41,452 nt of DNA from Edaphovirga cremea (GTDB lineage: Bacteria > Pseudomonadota > Gammaproteobacteria > Enterobacterales > Enterobacteriaceae): positions 1 to 41,452 of the forward strand of contig NZ_QOVA01000030.1 in the NCBI RefSeq assembly GCF_003332275.1. The letters are read 5' to 3'. The notes below the pieces were generated by a model, which saw nothing but the letters and a program-made list of their open reading frames with translations, had not been told where the DNA came from and searched no databases. How positions within the stretch are numbered: the first letter of the stretch is position 1; each line of letters starts with the position of its first letter. Shown here piece after piece: positions 12,657-22,869 of the stretch. A program made the position numbers and the translations under genes.

Positions 12657-13325
12657 CTACTCTTCAGACTGGTTAATGAACAGAGCCATCGATTCCAGAT
12701 GTCCCGTATGGGGGAACATATCCAGCATGCGCAATTGCGCCAATCGATAACCCGCCTCCAGCAAAATTTTACTGTCCCGCGCCAATGTGGCCGGATTACA
12801 GGAGACATAGACCACCCGTTTGGGTGCAAGTGTGGCAATGTGTGGCATCACTCCGGGGGCACCCGCCCGCGCCGGATCGAGCAACACTTTCTCAAAATCT
12901 TGTGTCGCCCACTGCTGCCACGTCGTTTCATCTTCAAGATTTGCATGGAAGAAAGAAACATTATTCACCAAATTAATACGAGCATTATACTGTGCATTCG
13001 CCACCAGGGTAGTCACACCTTCTACCCCAACGACCTCTTTTGCACACTTTGCTAACGGCAGGGTGAAATTCCCCATCCCACAGAACAGATCCAGCACCCG
13101 CTGTGGGCTGCGAATCAGTAACTTTTTTATTTTGCCTTTGCTAAATTGGCGTTTATCCTCAGTAATCACGACTTCAGCCTGCTCTTCAGGGAGCAGGCCG
13201 GGGATAAAAATGGCCTTGCCTCTATGCCGCGCAACACCTTGCCCGAAGGCATCAAGGTCTGTCGCCGTCACACTTATTGTTTGTCGGGTCGTCACACGAC
13301 GGTCCGGAGAGTAGAATTGAGCCAT
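12657..13325 (-). CDS. rlmD: RlmD-type 23S rRNA (m5U1939) methyltransferase with a large internal in-frame deletion; probably inactive
   Basis: The open frame encodes 222 residues against about 433 in E. coli RlmD, which methylates U1939 of 23S rRNA. The N-terminal TRAM domain is intact (residues 1 to about 70, from [10 protein letters not shown] to KGKIKKLLI). It then joins directly, in SPQR followed by [11 protein letters not shown], to SAM motif I of the methyltransferase domain. The catalytic Cys ([10 protein letters not shown]) and DPARAG remain. About 215 residues are missing: all four cysteines of the [4Fe-4S] cluster, the central RNA-binding subdomain and the upstream half of the SAM fold. 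The junction is near 13097. The frame is open a further 30 codons upstream, but 13325 gives the family's N-terminus. Because the frame is intact it is listed as a CDS, but activity is unlikely. Confidence 0.85.
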   Translation of the reverse strand: MAQFYSPDRRVTTRQTISVTATDLDAFGQGVARHRGKAIFIPGLLPEEQAEVVITEDKRQFSKGKIKKLLIRSPQRVLDLFCGMGNFTLPLAKCAKEVVGVEGVTTLVANAQYNARINLVNNVSFFHANLEDETTWQQWATQDFEKVLLDPARAGAPGVMPHIATLAPKRVVYVSCNPATLARDSKILLEAGYRLAQLRMLDMFPHTGHLESMALFINQSEE

Positions 13326-13390
13326 ATTGTCGATTAAGCGCTGGTTCATTAAGCTTGCGTCAGCGACCAATTCTCCCACATTGGAATCAC

Positions 13391-16159
13391 ATGACCAAAT
13401 ATAGCCTTCGCGCACGGATGATGATCCTGATTTTAGCCCCCACGCTGCTGATTGGTTTGCTGCTCAGCACCTTCTTCGTGGTGCACCGCTACAATGAGCT
13501 GCAAAATCAATTAGTTGATTCAGGTGCCAGTATCATCGAACCCTTGGCGGTAGCCAGTGAATATGGCATGACGTTCAATAACCGCGAAGCAGTGAGACAG
13601 CTTGTCAGTCTTTTGCATCGTCGCCATTCCGACATTGTACGTTCGATCACGGTGTTCGATCACGACAATAAATTGTTTGTTACATCAAATTACCACCGCA
13701 ATTACAGCCAGTTACAAATCAGCGATGGAATGCCAATCCCGAGCGAATTGATGCTGACGCGCTATGGCGACGAGTTGATCCTGCGCACGCCGATTATTTC
13801 TGAAAATAATTCTCCCGATGAAAATGACAACGCTTCCAGCCTGAAAAGCAATAGTCTCGGTTACATCGCCATTGAATTGGATTTGAATTCGGTGCGGTTA
13901 CAGCAATACAAAGAAGTGTTTATTTCCACCCTTCTGTTGTTGTTGTGTCTGTGTATCGCCATTCTTTTCGCCTACCGGTTGATGCGTGATGTCACGGGGC
14001 CAATCCGCAATATGGTCAATACCGTCGATCGCATCCGCCGCGGGCAATTGGACAGCCGGGTTGAAGGGCATATGCTCGGTGAACTGGATATGCTGAAAAA
14101 CGGCATCAACTCGATGGCGATGTCGCTGACGGCCTATCACGAAGAGATGCAGCAGAATATTGATCAGGCCACCTCCGATCTGCGGGAAACGCTGGAACAG
14201 ATGGAGATCCAGAACGTCGAACTGGATCTGGCGAAAAAACGCGCTCAGGAAGCGGCGCGCATCAAATCTGAATTCCTCGCCAATATGTCCCATGAATTAC
14301 GTACCCCGCTCAATGGCGTTATTGGGTTCACCCGCCAGACGCTCAAGACGGCGCTGTCACCCACGCAGTCTGACTATCTGCAAACCATTGAGCGTTCAGC
14401 CAATAATCTTCTGACTATCATTAATGATGTGCTCGACTTTTCCAAACTTGAAGCCGGGAAACTAGTTCTGGAACATATCCCGTTCTCGCTGCGCGAAACG
14501 CTGGATGAAGTCGTCGTACTGTTGGCTAACAGCGCCCATGAGAAGGGGCTTGAGCTCACCATCAACGTACAGAATAACGTGCCGGAATATGTCATTGGTG
14601 ACTCGATGCGATTACAGCAGGTGGTGACCAATCTGCTGGGCAATGCGATTAAGTTCACTGAAAACGGCAATATCGATATCAACGTTGAGTTGCGTTCGCA
14701 GGACAATCTGCATGCCGAGTTGGAAGTGCAAATCCATGACACGGGTATCGGTATATCCGAACGCCAGCAGTCACAGCTTTTCCAGGCCTTCCGCCAGGCC
14801 GATGCGAGTATCTCCCGCCGGCACGGTGGTACCGGGCTTGGACTGGTCATCACCCAGAAACTGGTCAAAGAGATGGGCGGCGATATCAGTTTCTACAGTC
14901 AGCTTAATCGCGGGTCAACTTTCTGGTTCCACGTCAATATTGAACTGAATGACAACTATCTCGCCAGCCTTGGCGCGATGGATCGCCTGGAAGGCAAACG
15001 CCTGGCCTATGTGGAGTTGAATCCTGCCGCAGCCAAAGCCACGCTCGAAATCCTGTCCACGACGCCATTGCACGTCACCCACGGTACGCATCTGGCGCAA
15101 CTGCCCGAAGAGCATTTTGATATTCTGCTGCTCGGTGTTCCAGTCAAACTCCGGCAGATGCCGCCAAATTATCAGGACAGTCTGGACAAGATGCTGCAGA
15201 TGTCGGATCGGGTCATTCTGGCGCTGCCAAGTCATTTGCAGATTGATGCTGAGGGATTGAAGCACAGCGGCGTGCAGGCCTGCCTGATTAAACCTGTTTC
15301 CAGCGTGCGATTGATGCCGTTACTGCTTGATTACCGGGAGCATGGTTCGCTGCCGGTACCCGAGGAGAAACGGGGGCCGCGGTTGCCGCTCACCGTCATG
15401 GCGGTTGATGATAATCCGGCCAACCTCAAACTCATCGGTGCCCTGCTTGAAGAACAGGTCGAACGCACTATTTTGTGCCACAGTGGCGTAGAGGCGATCG
15501 CTGTGGCGCGAGAACAGGATCTGGATGTCATTCTTATGGACATTCAGATGCCGGAAATAGATGGGATCCGCACCAGCGAATTGATCCACCAGCAACCGCG
15601 CCATACCAAGACGCCTATTGTGGCGGTCACCGCCCACGCGATCACCGGTGAGCGGGAATATCTGATGAAAGCGGGCATGGAAGATTATCTGGCTAAACCC
15701 ATCGACGAAGCGATGCTCAAGCGTGTTCTGACGAGGCAATTGGCTTTCCCAAAACCGCCTCTTCCGCAACAGGATTTGATGAGCCCCGTGTCGAATGAGC
15801 CGCTCAAATCGCTCGACTGGCCGCTGGCGCTGCGTCAATCGGCCAATAAAGAGGATCTGGCGCGCGATCTGCTGCAAATGCTCGTCGAATTCCTGCCGCA
15901 GGTTAGCGATCGTGTGCATGCGATTATGGAGGGTGGCACCGATGACACCATGCTGGCGCTCATCCATAAACTGCACGGCAGTTGCAGCTATAGCGGCGTC
16001 CCGCGTTTGAAACAGATCTGTTTTTATATCGAGCAACGTCTGCGCCAGAATGCAAGAAATGAAGATCTCGAACCCGAATGGCTGGAGTTGCTTGATGAGA
16101 TAGAAAACGTCTGCAACGCCGCCAAGATCCACCTGCAAAGTGACATCAAGCCAAAATAA
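13391..16159 (+). CDS. barA: Hybrid sensor histidine kinase BarA (ExpS/GacS orthologue)
   Basis: This 922-residue inner-membrane tripartite kinase phosphorylates UvrY (GacA/ExpA), which drives CsrB/RsmB-type RNAs. In soft-rot bacteria this controls secreted enzymes and virulence. A first membrane segment (about 10-30) and a second (about 175-195) flank a periplasmic sensor. HAMP follows ([14 protein letters not shown]). The HisKA box [12 protein letters not shown] has His301, the ATPase part has [10 protein letters not shown] and GTGLGL, the receiver has Asp717 in [11 protein letters not shown], and the Hpt domain has His862 in HKLHGSC. All three phosphotransfer residues are present. The start at 13391, [17 protein letters not shown], replaces a longer frame beginning at 13277 that would overlap rlmD. 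It is divergent from rlmD. Confidence 0.97.
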   Translation: MTKYSLRARMMILILAPTLLIGLLLSTFFVVHRYNELQNQLVDSGASIIEPLAVASEYGMTFNNREAVRQLVSLLHRRHSDIVRSITVFDHDNKLFVTSNYHRNYSQLQISDGMPIPSELMLTRYGDELILRTPIISENNSPDENDNASSLKSNSLGYIAIELDLNSVRLQQYKEVFISTLLLLLCLCIAILFAYRLMRDVTGPIRNMVNTVDRIRRGQLDSRVEGHMLGELDMLKNGINSMAMSLTAYHEEMQQNIDQATSDLRETLEQMEIQNVELDLAKKRAQEAARIKSEFLANMSHELRTPLNGVIGFTRQTLKTALSPTQSDYLQTIERSANNLLTIINDVLDFSKLEAGKLVLEHIPFSLRETLDEVVVLLANSAHEKGLELTINVQNNVPEYVIGDSMRLQQVVTNLLGNAIKFTENGNIDINVELRSQDNLHAELEVQIHDTGIGISERQQSQLFQAFRQADASISRRHGGTGLGLVITQKLVKEMGGDISFYSQLNRGSTFWFHVNIELNDNYLASLGAMDRLEGKRLAYVELNPAAAKATLEILSTTPLHVTHGTHLAQLPEEHFDILLLGVPVKLRQMPPNYQDSLDKMLQMSDRVILALPSHLQIDAEGLKHSGVQACLIKPVSSVRLMPLLLDYREHGSLPVPEEKRGPRLPLTVMAVDDNPANLKLIGALLEEQVERTILCHSGVEAIAVAREQDLDVILMDIQMPEIDGIRTSELIHQQPRHTKTPIVAVTAHAITGEREYLMKAGMEDYLAKPIDEAMLKRVLTRQLAFPKPPLPQQDLMSPVSNEPLKSLDWPLALRQSANKEDLARDLLQMLVEFLPQVSDRVHAIMEGGTDDTMLALIHKLHGSCSYSGVPRLKQICFYIEQRLRQNARNEDLEPEWLELLDEIENVCNAAKIHLQSDIKPK

Positions 16160-16160
16160 T

Positions 16161-16175
16161 GGGGACGCTGTCCCC
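16161..16175. terminator. Short hairpin between barA and the convergent downstream gene
   Basis: GGGGAC (16161-16166) pairs with GTCCCC (16170-16175) around a three-base loop, directly after the barA stop. There is no T-tract, so it is a weak terminator candidate. Confidence 0.35.
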
Positions 16176-16182
16176 GCGGTTC

Positions 16183-17475
16183 TCAGAACCAGGTAGCAAC
16201 TAAATCTGTCACCTGGAACTGTTCATCCACCAGCAATAATTGACACCACTTATCAAATGTCAGGCAGGGATGCGATACATCAAACGCCAGCATATCTCCC
16301 ACCCGGATGTCGGCGTTGGCAGGTACGGCCATAAAAGCGTGTTGATCCATCATATTGAAAATACGCCATTCGCTGTCAGCAACGCCAGGCGGGAGATCGG
16401 CTCCCGGCCTATAGTGCAAGGCGGCCTGTGGGAATCCGGCGTCGAAAGCCACATCTCGCTTACCCAGCCCAACAATAGCCAGCCCAGATTCAGGCAACGA
16501 CTGCACATAGGCCCAAACTTGCAGCGCGGGCAGCAAACTCCCGTTCATTTCCCGGGCGACCGGGTTATTTGCCAGAATGCGCTCATTCGCCTGCTTATAA
16601 GCACCAACATCGTGGGTCAGATAACAGCCGGGTCGAAGCACCACATTAAGGGTATATCGCTGCGCGCTGTCCAGGTAAGGCGTAGCGAGCGTGAACTCCT
16701 GCGCCACAACGTCATACCAGGCAGAGCCCGCGCCAGTGAGGATCACCTCCGGTTCAGCGAACAGTCCGCGCTCAGCCAGAGCCTGCGTGCGCGATAAGGC
16801 GTGACGCAGAAAAGTGCGGATCGCCGCCTCATCCTTCATCACACCTTCATAAATTTCCACCCCCACCAGCGCCAGTGCATCAGGCCAGCGTGCGATCTCC
16901 GCAAGAATCTGCGCTTCCTGCTGCTCATTGCGGATCCCGGTACGTCCACCCGCCACGCCATACTCCAGCAAAATTCTCAGCGTTTGCTGTTGTGCGCTGA
17001 AAAATGCCCCCAGGGCCGCAACGTTATCTGCCGAATCCACAATGCAGGTAAAACTGAAACCGCTGTCTTCCCTCTGCAGTTTACTGATGATCGCCATATT
17101 GGCTTTGCCAACCAGTTGATTGGCCATAATCACCCGGCGAACACCGCACTGGAAAGCCGCATTGACCTGAGACGCGCTGGCGAGGGTAATTCCCCATGCG
17201 CCGTAATCGAGTTGGCGCTGAAACAGGGCCGGGCTCATGGTGGTTTTGCCGTGCGGAGCCAGCTTCAAACCATAACGCCCGATGAAATCGCGCATCCAGG
17301 CCAGATTGTGATTGATGCGCTCCTCCCGCAACACCGCCACCGGCAGACTGACGTCTTCGCGCAGGATATTCCAGTTCTGCGAAGCAACATCACCACACTG
17401 GGCATCGGCATTAAGATGACCCAATCCTTTGGTTTTCAGATTGATGGGTTGTGAGGAAAAGCGTGTTTCTGACAT
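16183..17475 (-). CDS. Fold-type III PLP enzyme, D-threonine aldolase / D-serine dehydratase-like (often named amino acid deaminase)
   Basis: This 430-residue protein has the alanine-racemase-like N-terminal barrel. LAPHGKTTMSPALF holds the likely PLP lysine, near residue 75. The C-terminal D-serine-dehydratase-like domain carries DQHAFM and VSHPCLTF, the His and Cys pattern of the zinc site in eukaryotic-type D-serine dehydratases and D-threonine aldolases. It should act on a D-amino acid or a beta-hydroxy amino acid; the substrate cannot be told from sequence. A strong AGGAGG lies eight bases before the ATG. It follows garK on the same strand after 168 bp with a hairpin between, so co-regulation with the gar genes is uncertain. 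It occupies the place next to barA that gudD holds in E. coli. Confidence 0.82.
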   Translation of the reverse strand: MSETRFSSQPINLKTKGLGHLNADAQCGDVASQNWNILREDVSLPVAVLREERINHNLAWMRDFIGRYGLKLAPHGKTTMSPALFQRQLDYGAWGITLASASQVNAAFQCGVRRVIMANQLVGKANMAIISKLQREDSGFSFTCIVDSADNVAALGAFFSAQQQTLRILLEYGVAGGRTGIRNEQQEAQILAEIARWPDALALVGVEIYEGVMKDEAAIRTFLRHALSRTQALAERGLFAEPEVILTGAGSAWYDVVAQEFTLATPYLDSAQRYTLNVVLRPGCYLTHDVGAYKQANERILANNPVAREMNGSLLPALQVWAYVQSLPESGLAIVGLGKRDVAFDAGFPQAALHYRPGADLPPGVADSEWRIFNMMDQHAFMAVPANADIRVGDMLAFDVSHPCLTFDKWCQLLLVDEQFQVTDLVATWF

Positions 17476-17544
17476 GGGGAAGCCTCCTGAAGAGTGTCAG
17501 ACTACGCTAGCGTAAAACGCATAAGGAAGGAATGTGTTCTCATT

Positions 17545-17591
17545 AAAAGAAAGGGAAAATCGCGGTGCCGACCCGATATTGGGCAGCACCG
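17545..17591 (-). terminator. Candidate terminator of the garL-garR-garK transcript
   Basis: On the minus strand a 6-bp stem (17563-17568 with 17586-17591) and an inner CCC/GGG stem are followed by a T-rich stretch (complement of 17545-17560). It lies about 50 bp past the garK stop, before the PLP-enzyme gene. Confidence 0.45.
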
Positions 17592-17643
17592 GCGTCATTG
17601 CTATCGCGTCGGCTCTTATACGGCCAGATACGCTTTTGGGCGC

Positions 17644-18783
17644 TTATAGATTCTGCGCGAGTTTGATGGTTGCGGCGATATTTCTTGCCGTCATGCGTAC
17701 GTTGTTGGCTGCATCATCCAACGCCTCTTCCAATGTGCAAATACTGTAAAGCACACTGAAAACAGCGTCGATACCATGCTCATGCACGATGCCTACGTCT
17801 TCAGTCAGGCTCCCTGCAATCCCAATGACCGGTTTGTTGTAACGTTTCGCTACCCGCGCAACGCCAATAGGGACTTTGCCATTAATGCTCTGGCTATCAA
17901 TGCGTCCTTCACCTGTAATGACCAGCGTTGCGTCTTTCACTAACGCATCCAACCCCAGAGCCTCAGTAACGATCTCGATTCCCTGACGCAATTCAGCATG
18001 ACAAAATGCCTGCAATGCTGCGCCCATCCCCCCTGCGGCGCCCGCACCGGGAACATTCTCGACCTTAATCCCCAGGTCTTTTTCAATAACCTGAGCATAG
18101 TGACGAAGGTAGCCGTCGAGTTGTTTTACCATCGCCGGGGTTGCGCCTTTCTGCGGACCGAAAATCGCGGATGCGCCGTCGTCCCCGGTCAGGGGATTGG
18201 TCACATCACAGGCCACCTCAAAACGACATTTCTGGATGCGCTTGTCCAACTGGCTGATATCGATGTGATCCAGATGGGCAAGTTCCCCCCCGCCATAACC
18301 AATCTGCTTCCCTTCCCTGGTTAACAGTCTGGCACCCAATGCCTGTACCATTCCTGCGCCACCGTCATTGGTCGCACTGCCGCCAATACCGATAATGCAG
18401 TGCTCCACACCATGATCCAGTGCACAGCGAATCAATTCCCCCGTACCATACGAGGTCGTTTTCAAGGGATTGCGTTTTGCGGCCGGAACGCGTTCCAACC
18501 CGCTGGCAGCAGCCATTTCGATAAATGCAGTCTTCTCATCACCTGACAGACCAAAGAACGCATCGGCCTTCTCACCGAGGGGGCCCGTAACGGTGACATT
18601 AATGATCTGTCCGCCGGTTGCGGCAACCATCGCTTCCACAGTCCCTTCGCCGCCATCGGCGACGGGCAGTTTGACGTACTCCGCCTGAGGGAAAATCTCC
18701 CGAAAACCGGCCTCGATTTGCGTCGCGACCTCCAGGGCAGACAGACTTTCTTTATATGAATCCGGTGCGATTACAATTTTCAT
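17644..18783 (-). CDS. garK: Glycerate 2-kinase
   Basis: This 379-residue enzyme (GarK/GlxK type, glycerate kinase family) phosphorylates D-glycerate to 2-phosphoglycerate, delivering galactarate and glucarate carbon to glycolysis, directly to the substrate of enolase. The N-terminus MKIVIAPDSYKESLS, the GGSATNDGGAGMVQALGA glycine-rich motif and VITGEGRIDSQS are family signatures. It aligns along its whole length with E. coli GarK (381). It is the third gene of garL-garR-garK and is separated from garR by 99 bp containing a perfect 12-bp stem-loop. CdaR activation is expected from the family. Confidence 0.95.
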   Translation of the reverse strand: MKIVIAPDSYKESLSALEVATQIEAGFREIFPQAEYVKLPVADGGEGTVEAMVAATGGQIINVTVTGPLGEKADAFFGLSGDEKTAFIEMAAASGLERVPAAKRNPLKTTSYGTGELIRCALDHGVEHCIIGIGGSATNDGGAGMVQALGARLLTREGKQIGYGGGELAHLDHIDISQLDKRIQKCRFEVACDVTNPLTGDDGASAIFGPQKGATPAMVKQLDGYLRHYAQVIEKDLGIKVENVPGAGAAGGMGAALQAFCHAELRQGIEIVTEALGLDALVKDATLVITGEGRIDSQSINGKVPIGVARVAKRYNKPVIGIAGSLTEDVGIVHEHGIDAVFSVLYSICTLEEALDDAANNVRMTARNIAATIKLAQNL

Positions 18784-18838
18784 ACACTACCCGCGCCGCT
18801 GAGATAACTGCGTCCTGTCAATTTTCATCTTGTCGATG

Positions 18839-18875
18839 GGGATAACCGGAATGGATATCATCATCCGGTTATCCC
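18839..18875 (-). other. Intercistronic stem-loop between garR and garK
   Basis: A perfect 12-bp stem (18839-18850 with 18864-18875) with a 13-base loop sits just after the garR stop. The loop can fold further around GATATC. There is no T-tract on the transcribed strand, which favours an mRNA-stabilising or processing structure over termination. Confidence 0.55.
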
Positions 18876-18882
18876 TGACCGA

Positions 18883-19767
18883 CTACCGGGTTACTTCAAC
18901 CTTCGCCAATTTTTCATAATAGCAGGCGAGCGCACTATGATCCGCCGTACCCATGCCGTCAGCCTTCAGCGCCTGCATCATCTCCATTACAGCAGCCGTC
19001 AGCGGCAACTGTGCGCCTACGCTATGCGATGTATCGAGCGCGTTTGCCAGATCCTTGATATGCAGATCAATGCGGAAACCCGGTTTGAAATTGCGATCCA
19101 TCACCATCGGTGCTTTGGCTTCCAGAACGGTACTTCCCGCCAATCCCCCGCGAATAGCCTGGAAAACCAGATTCGGATCAACACCCGCTTTGGTAGCGAG
19201 AACCAGCGCTTCCGACATGGCCGCGATATTCAGGGCCACAATCACCTGGTTCGCCAGTTTGGTCACGTTGCCCGCGCCAATATCCCCGGTATGGACCACT
19301 GAACCGGCCATGGATTTCATGACGTCAAAGCAGCCATCGAACACTTCTTTATCGCCACCCACCATCACAGACAACGTTCCATCAATGGCTTTCGGCTCCC
19401 CGCCGCTGACGGGCGCATCAAGCATCGCGACCTGTTTCTGCGCCAGTGCCAGACTGATTTCACGGCTGGCCAATGGGGCGATAGAACTCATGTCGATAAC
19501 GATACTGCCAGCCTTGGCACCTTCTATTACGCCATTCTCACCCAGTACCACCTCTTTCACCTGCGGTGAGTTTGGCAACATAGTGATGATGATATCGCTG
19601 AGGGCAGCAACCGCTTTCGGCGTCTCTGCGGACTCTGCGCCTGCGGCCACCAACTCTTGAATCGCATCCTGATTACGATCCATCACCACCAGCGAATAAC
19701 CTGCTTTCAGCAGATTTTTGCTCATTGGTTTACCCATGATGCCCAGGCCAATAAAACCAATTTTCAT
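18883..19767 (-). CDS. garR: Tartronate semialdehyde reductase (2-hydroxy-3-oxopropionate reductase)
   Basis: This 294-residue beta-hydroxyacid dehydrogenase reduces tartronate semialdehyde to D-glycerate with NAD(P)H, linking GarL to GarK. The Rossmann motif GFIGLGIMGKPM opens the protein. The substrate motif DAPVSGGEPKA lies near residue 119, and the catalytic lysine is in GNVTKLANQ near 170. The length equals the E. coli enzyme. AGAGG lies eight bases before the ATG. It is the second gene of garL-garR-garK, 79 bp after garL. Confidence 0.96.
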   Translation of the reverse strand: MKIGFIGLGIMGKPMSKNLLKAGYSLVVMDRNQDAIQELVAAGAESAETPKAVAALSDIIITMLPNSPQVKEVVLGENGVIEGAKAGSIVIDMSSIAPLASREISLALAQKQVAMLDAPVSGGEPKAIDGTLSVMVGGDKEVFDGCFDVMKSMAGSVVHTGDIGAGNVTKLANQVIVALNIAAMSEALVLATKAGVDPNLVFQAIRGGLAGSTVLEAKAPMVMDRNFKPGFRIDLHIKDLANALDTSHSVGAQLPLTAAVMEMMQALKADGMGTADHSALACYYEKLAKVEVTR

Positions 19768-19846
19768 GCGATTTACCTCTTATCCATTTCATTCATTTAC
19801 TGAGGAAGTAAGTGGAACACCTACTTTCGTGGTAATCCTGAACTGT

Positions 19847-20617
19847 CTATTTCTTGAATTTGTCACTCAGGGCCTGCGTGCCGGCGCGGAAAACGCCCAG
19901 ATCGCTGCCAACGGCCACAAAGGTCGCGCCCCATTCCAGATAACGGCGTGCATCGGCTTCTGCCGGAGCGAGGATCCCGCTCGGCTTGCCGTGCGCTTTG
20001 GCACGGGTAAAAATGTGGCGGATAACCTCTTGCACATTGGGATGGTTTGGCTGACCGAGATAACCCAGCGCGGCAGAGAGATCGCCAGGGCCGACAAAAA
20101 TGCCGTCCACACCCTCTACGGCGGCGATCGCGTCAATGTTATCGACACCCTGCTGACTCTCGATCTGTACCATCACGGTGATATTGTCGTTAATCGTGGC
20201 GAAATAGTCCGGGACGGTACCAAAGTTGTTACTGCGATGGGCGACGGAGACACCGCGGATCCCCGCCGGGGGATAACGGGTCGATGCAACGGCCTGCAAC
20301 GCCTGTTCTTCGGTTTCGACGAAGGGGATCAACAGGTTATAGAAGCCGATATCCAGCAAGCGTTTGATGATCACTGGCTCGTTGCACGGTGGGCGTACCA
20401 CCGGCGCACTGTGGCTCCCTTTCAGTGCCATCAATTGCGGCACAAAAGTAGTGATATCGTTCGGGGCGTGTTCGCCATCAAGTACCAGCCAGTCAAAACC
20501 GGCCAAACCCAGGACCTCTGTCGACACTGGATTCGCCAGTGCGCACCAGCAACCAATGAGAGTCTCACCCTGTATCAGCGATTGACGGAATTTATTGGGC
20601 AAAAGTGGAGTAGTCAT
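19847..20617 (-). CDS. garL: 5-keto-4-deoxy-D-glucarate aldolase (2-dehydro-3-deoxyglucarate aldolase)
   Basis: This 256-residue class II metal-dependent aldolase of the HpcH/HpaI family cleaves the dehydratase product into pyruvate and tartronate semialdehyde. [12 protein letters not shown] contains the catalytic histidine region; [10 protein letters not shown] and [14 protein letters not shown] supply metal and phosphate-loop residues. The length matches E. coli (256). CGAGG precedes the ATG. It is the first gene of the garL-garR-garK unit. In E. coli the transporter gene garP precedes garL; here garL is first and faces garD across 582 bp. Confidence 0.95.
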   Translation of the reverse strand: MTTPLLPNKFRQSLIQGETLIGCWCALANPVSTEVLGLAGFDWLVLDGEHAPNDITTFVPQLMALKGSHSAPVVRPPCNEPVIIKRLLDIGFYNLLIPFVETEEQALQAVASTRYPPAGIRGVSVAHRSNNFGTVPDYFATINDNITVMVQIESQQGVDNIDAIAAVEGVDGIFVGPGDLSAALGYLGQPNHPNVQEVIRHIFTRAKAHGKPSGILAPAEADARRYLEWGATFVAVGSDLGVFRAGTQALSDKFKK

Positions 20618-21199
20618 ACGTTACCTCGTAGTAAAGCGGCGGCAGTCTCGTTTTTCTGCTTTCCCGGTTGCCACGAGTGTAAATTGTCATATCACCCATG
20701 GTCGTAGCCTGTTGAAAATAATCGCCAATGACATCCCATTTTCCAGCAGAGGCGATATCAGAGCGCAGGTACAGTATAAAAAGAGTAGGCGGAAATGACA
20801 CTGTGCATTCGCCCAACAATAGCGCAATTTATTGCCTTCATTTTTTTGCATTCACACATCACACTGGGAGAACAATCACATTATGTCAGTTGCATTCGAG
20901 CCAAATAATTCGAGTTGCACAAGAGTGGTGAACCCATGGGTAATAATGAACATATATCCGCACCTGAATTAATGGGTCAGCGGTGAAGGAATCAATCCCT
21001 CTGTCTCTGCAACAGTCAGTGATTCAAGTCACATATTACATGTCATCCGCCAAATAGAATCCTACTCCGGGAACGAAAACTTGGTCATCCGCACAATGAA
21101 GTGTCAAAGCCATTGGCTTATACTCTTTTCCAGAGTCTGATTATTTAAACGTTTGTGAGCCAGTGTTCGGAATTAACCAATTATAAAGCGGGGACGTTT
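20618..21199. promoter_or_regulatory. Divergent garL-garD control region
   Basis: These 582 bp hold no credible gene. A garL promoter (20773-20801) and a TATACT minus-10 for garD (21119-21124, with no good minus-35) lie inside. The nonamer GTCATCCGC occurs twice, 21042-21050 and 21084-21092, 42 bp apart, or four helical turns, just upstream of the garD minus-10. TGCATTC occurs three times (from 20804, 20847 and 20891) at 43-44 bp intervals nearer garL. Such phased repeats suit an activator such as CdaR, but the CdaR motif is not established here. Confidence 0.45.
20773..20801 (-). promoter_or_regulatory. Candidate promoter of garL-garR-garK
   Basis: On the minus strand GTGTCA (20796-20801) and TATACT (20773-20778) are 17 bp apart. 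The good minus-10 with a poor minus-35 fits an activator-dependent promoter. The leader to garL would be about 150 nt. Confidence 0.4.
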
Positions 21200-22765
21200 A
21201 TGTCACGTACAAATGAAAATGCTCAACAGGCATTCTATATAAAAGTTCACGACACCGATAATGTCGCGATTATTGTTAATGATAATGGTTTAACTGCTGG
21301 CACCCGATTTTCTTGCGGTCTGGAATTAATTGAGCATATTCCACAAGGCCATAAAGTCGCGTTAACCAATATTTCATCCGGCGGCGATATTATTCGCTAT
21401 GGCGAAGTGATTGGCTATGCCGTTCGTGATATTGCCCGTGGCAGTTGGATTGATGAATCGCTGGTCGCGTTGCCAAGCGCACCGGCTCTGGAAACACTGC
21501 CGCTGGCAACCCGGGTTCCCGCTCCGTTGCCACCGCTGGACGGCTATACGTTTGAAGGCTATCTGAATGATGACGGCAGCGTGGGTAGCAAAAACCTGCT
21601 CGGCATTACCACCAGCGTGCATTGTGTCGCGGGTGTGGTTGATTATGTCGTGAAAATCATCGAACGCGATTTACTGCCCAAATACCCGAATGTAGATGGC
21701 GTAGTGGGCCTGAACCATCTTTACGGCTGCGGAGTTGCCATCAATGCGCCCGCTGCGGTGGTGCCTATCCGTACTATCCACAACATTTCACTGAACCCAA
21801 ATTTTGGCGGTGAAGTCATGGTGGTCGGGCTCGGTTGTGAAAAACTGCAGCCAGAGCGCCTGCTCGAAGGAACGCCTGATGTGCAGGCCATCTCCCTCGA
21901 CGAGAGCAATATAGTTCGTCTGCAAGATGAAAAACACGTTGGCTTCAAGTCGATGGTGGACGACATTCTGGCGGTGGCCGAGCGTCATTTGCAGCGCCTG
22001 AACCGTCGCCAGCGCCAAACCTGCCCGGCCTCGGAACTGGTTGTGGGTATGCAGTGCGGCGGCAGCGATGCCTTCTCTGGCGTAACGGCCAACCCTGCGG
22101 TCGGTTTTGCCTCCGATCTGCTGGTGCGCTGTGGTGCAACGGTGATGTTCTCGGAAGTGACGGAAGTGCGTGACGCCATCCATCTGCTTACCCCGCGTGC
22201 TGCGGATGTGGAAGTTGGCAAGCGCTTACTGGAGGAAATGGCGTGGTACGATAATTACCTGGATGTCGGAAAAACCGACCGTAGCGCCAACCCCTCCCCC
22301 GGTAACAAAAAAGGCGGATTGGCGAACGTCGTCGAAAAGGCGCTCGGTTCCATCGCCAAATCTGGACGCAGCGCCATTTCAGAGGTTCTGTCACCCGGCC
22401 AACGTCCAACGAAACGCGGCCTGATCTTTGCCGCCACACCGGCCAGTGATTTTGTCTGTGGCACCCAGCAATTGGCCTCCGGTATTACGGTGCAAGTATT
22501 CACCACGGGCCGCGGCACACCTTATGGCCTGACTGCCGTGCCCGTGATAAAAATGGCAACGCGCACTGCACTCGCCGATCGTTGGTATGATTTGATGGAT
22601 ATCAACGCGGGAACCATTGCAACCGGTGATGCGACCATCGAAGATGTGGGCTGGCAGTTGTTTGAATTAATTCTCGACATCGCCAGCGGACGCAAGAAAA
22701 CCTGGTCCGATCAATGGGGACTCCACAACGCGCTGGCGGTATTTAATCCGGCACCGGTGACCTGA
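21200..22765 (+). CDS. garD: Galactarate dehydratase (L-threo-forming)
   Basis: This 521-residue UxaA/GarD-family metal-dependent (iron in E. coli) enzyme removes water from galactarate to give 5-keto-4-deoxyglucarate, the substrate of GarL. An N-terminal SAF-like domain ([18 protein letters not shown], about residues 11-90) is followed by the large catalytic region with [16 protein letters not shown] and [12 protein letters not shown], whose cysteines and histidine are typical of the family. The frame is open 15 codons upstream, but 21200 gives a length like E. coli (523) and has GGGGA close upstream. It is divergent from garL and ends at a clear terminator shared with cdaR. Confidence 0.96.
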   Translation: MSRTNENAQQAFYIKVHDTDNVAIIVNDNGLTAGTRFSCGLELIEHIPQGHKVALTNISSGGDIIRYGEVIGYAVRDIARGSWIDESLVALPSAPALETLPLATRVPAPLPPLDGYTFEGYLNDDGSVGSKNLLGITTSVHCVAGVVDYVVKIIERDLLPKYPNVDGVVGLNHLYGCGVAINAPAAVVPIRTIHNISLNPNFGGEVMVVGLGCEKLQPERLLEGTPDVQAISLDESNIVRLQDEKHVGFKSMVDDILAVAERHLQRLNRRQRQTCPASELVVGMQCGGSDAFSGVTANPAVGFASDLLVRCGATVMFSEVTEVRDAIHLLTPRAADVEVGKRLLEEMAWYDNYLDVGKTDRSANPSPGNKKGGLANVVEKALGSIAKSGRSAISEVLSPGQRPTKRGLIFAATPASDFVCGTQQLASGITVQVFTTGRGTPYGLTAVPVIKMATRTALADRWYDLMDINAGTIATGDATIEDVGWQLFELILDIASGRKKTWSDQWGLHNALAVFNPAPVT

Positions 22766-22807
22766 TTTGTCACCACTTCCCTCTGGAGGTGGTTCAACGC
22801 TGATGCT

Positions 22808-22840
22808 AAAAAGGCGCTATCCAGAAGGAAGCGCCTTTTT
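22808..22840. terminator. Bidirectional terminator between garD and cdaR
   Basis: AAAAAGGCGC (22808-22817) pairs perfectly with GCGCCTTTTT (22831-22840) around a 13-base loop. It has T-runs in both directions and lies between the convergent garD and cdaR stops. Confidence 0.85.
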
Positions 22841-22869
22841 AGTAACCCGTCCAACCCACTGCGCCGACG

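Noticed and set aside
13277..13390. N-terminal extension of barA
   Set aside because: It would overlap rlmD and add 38 residues not seen in BarA; the ATG at 13391 gives the family N-terminus and length.
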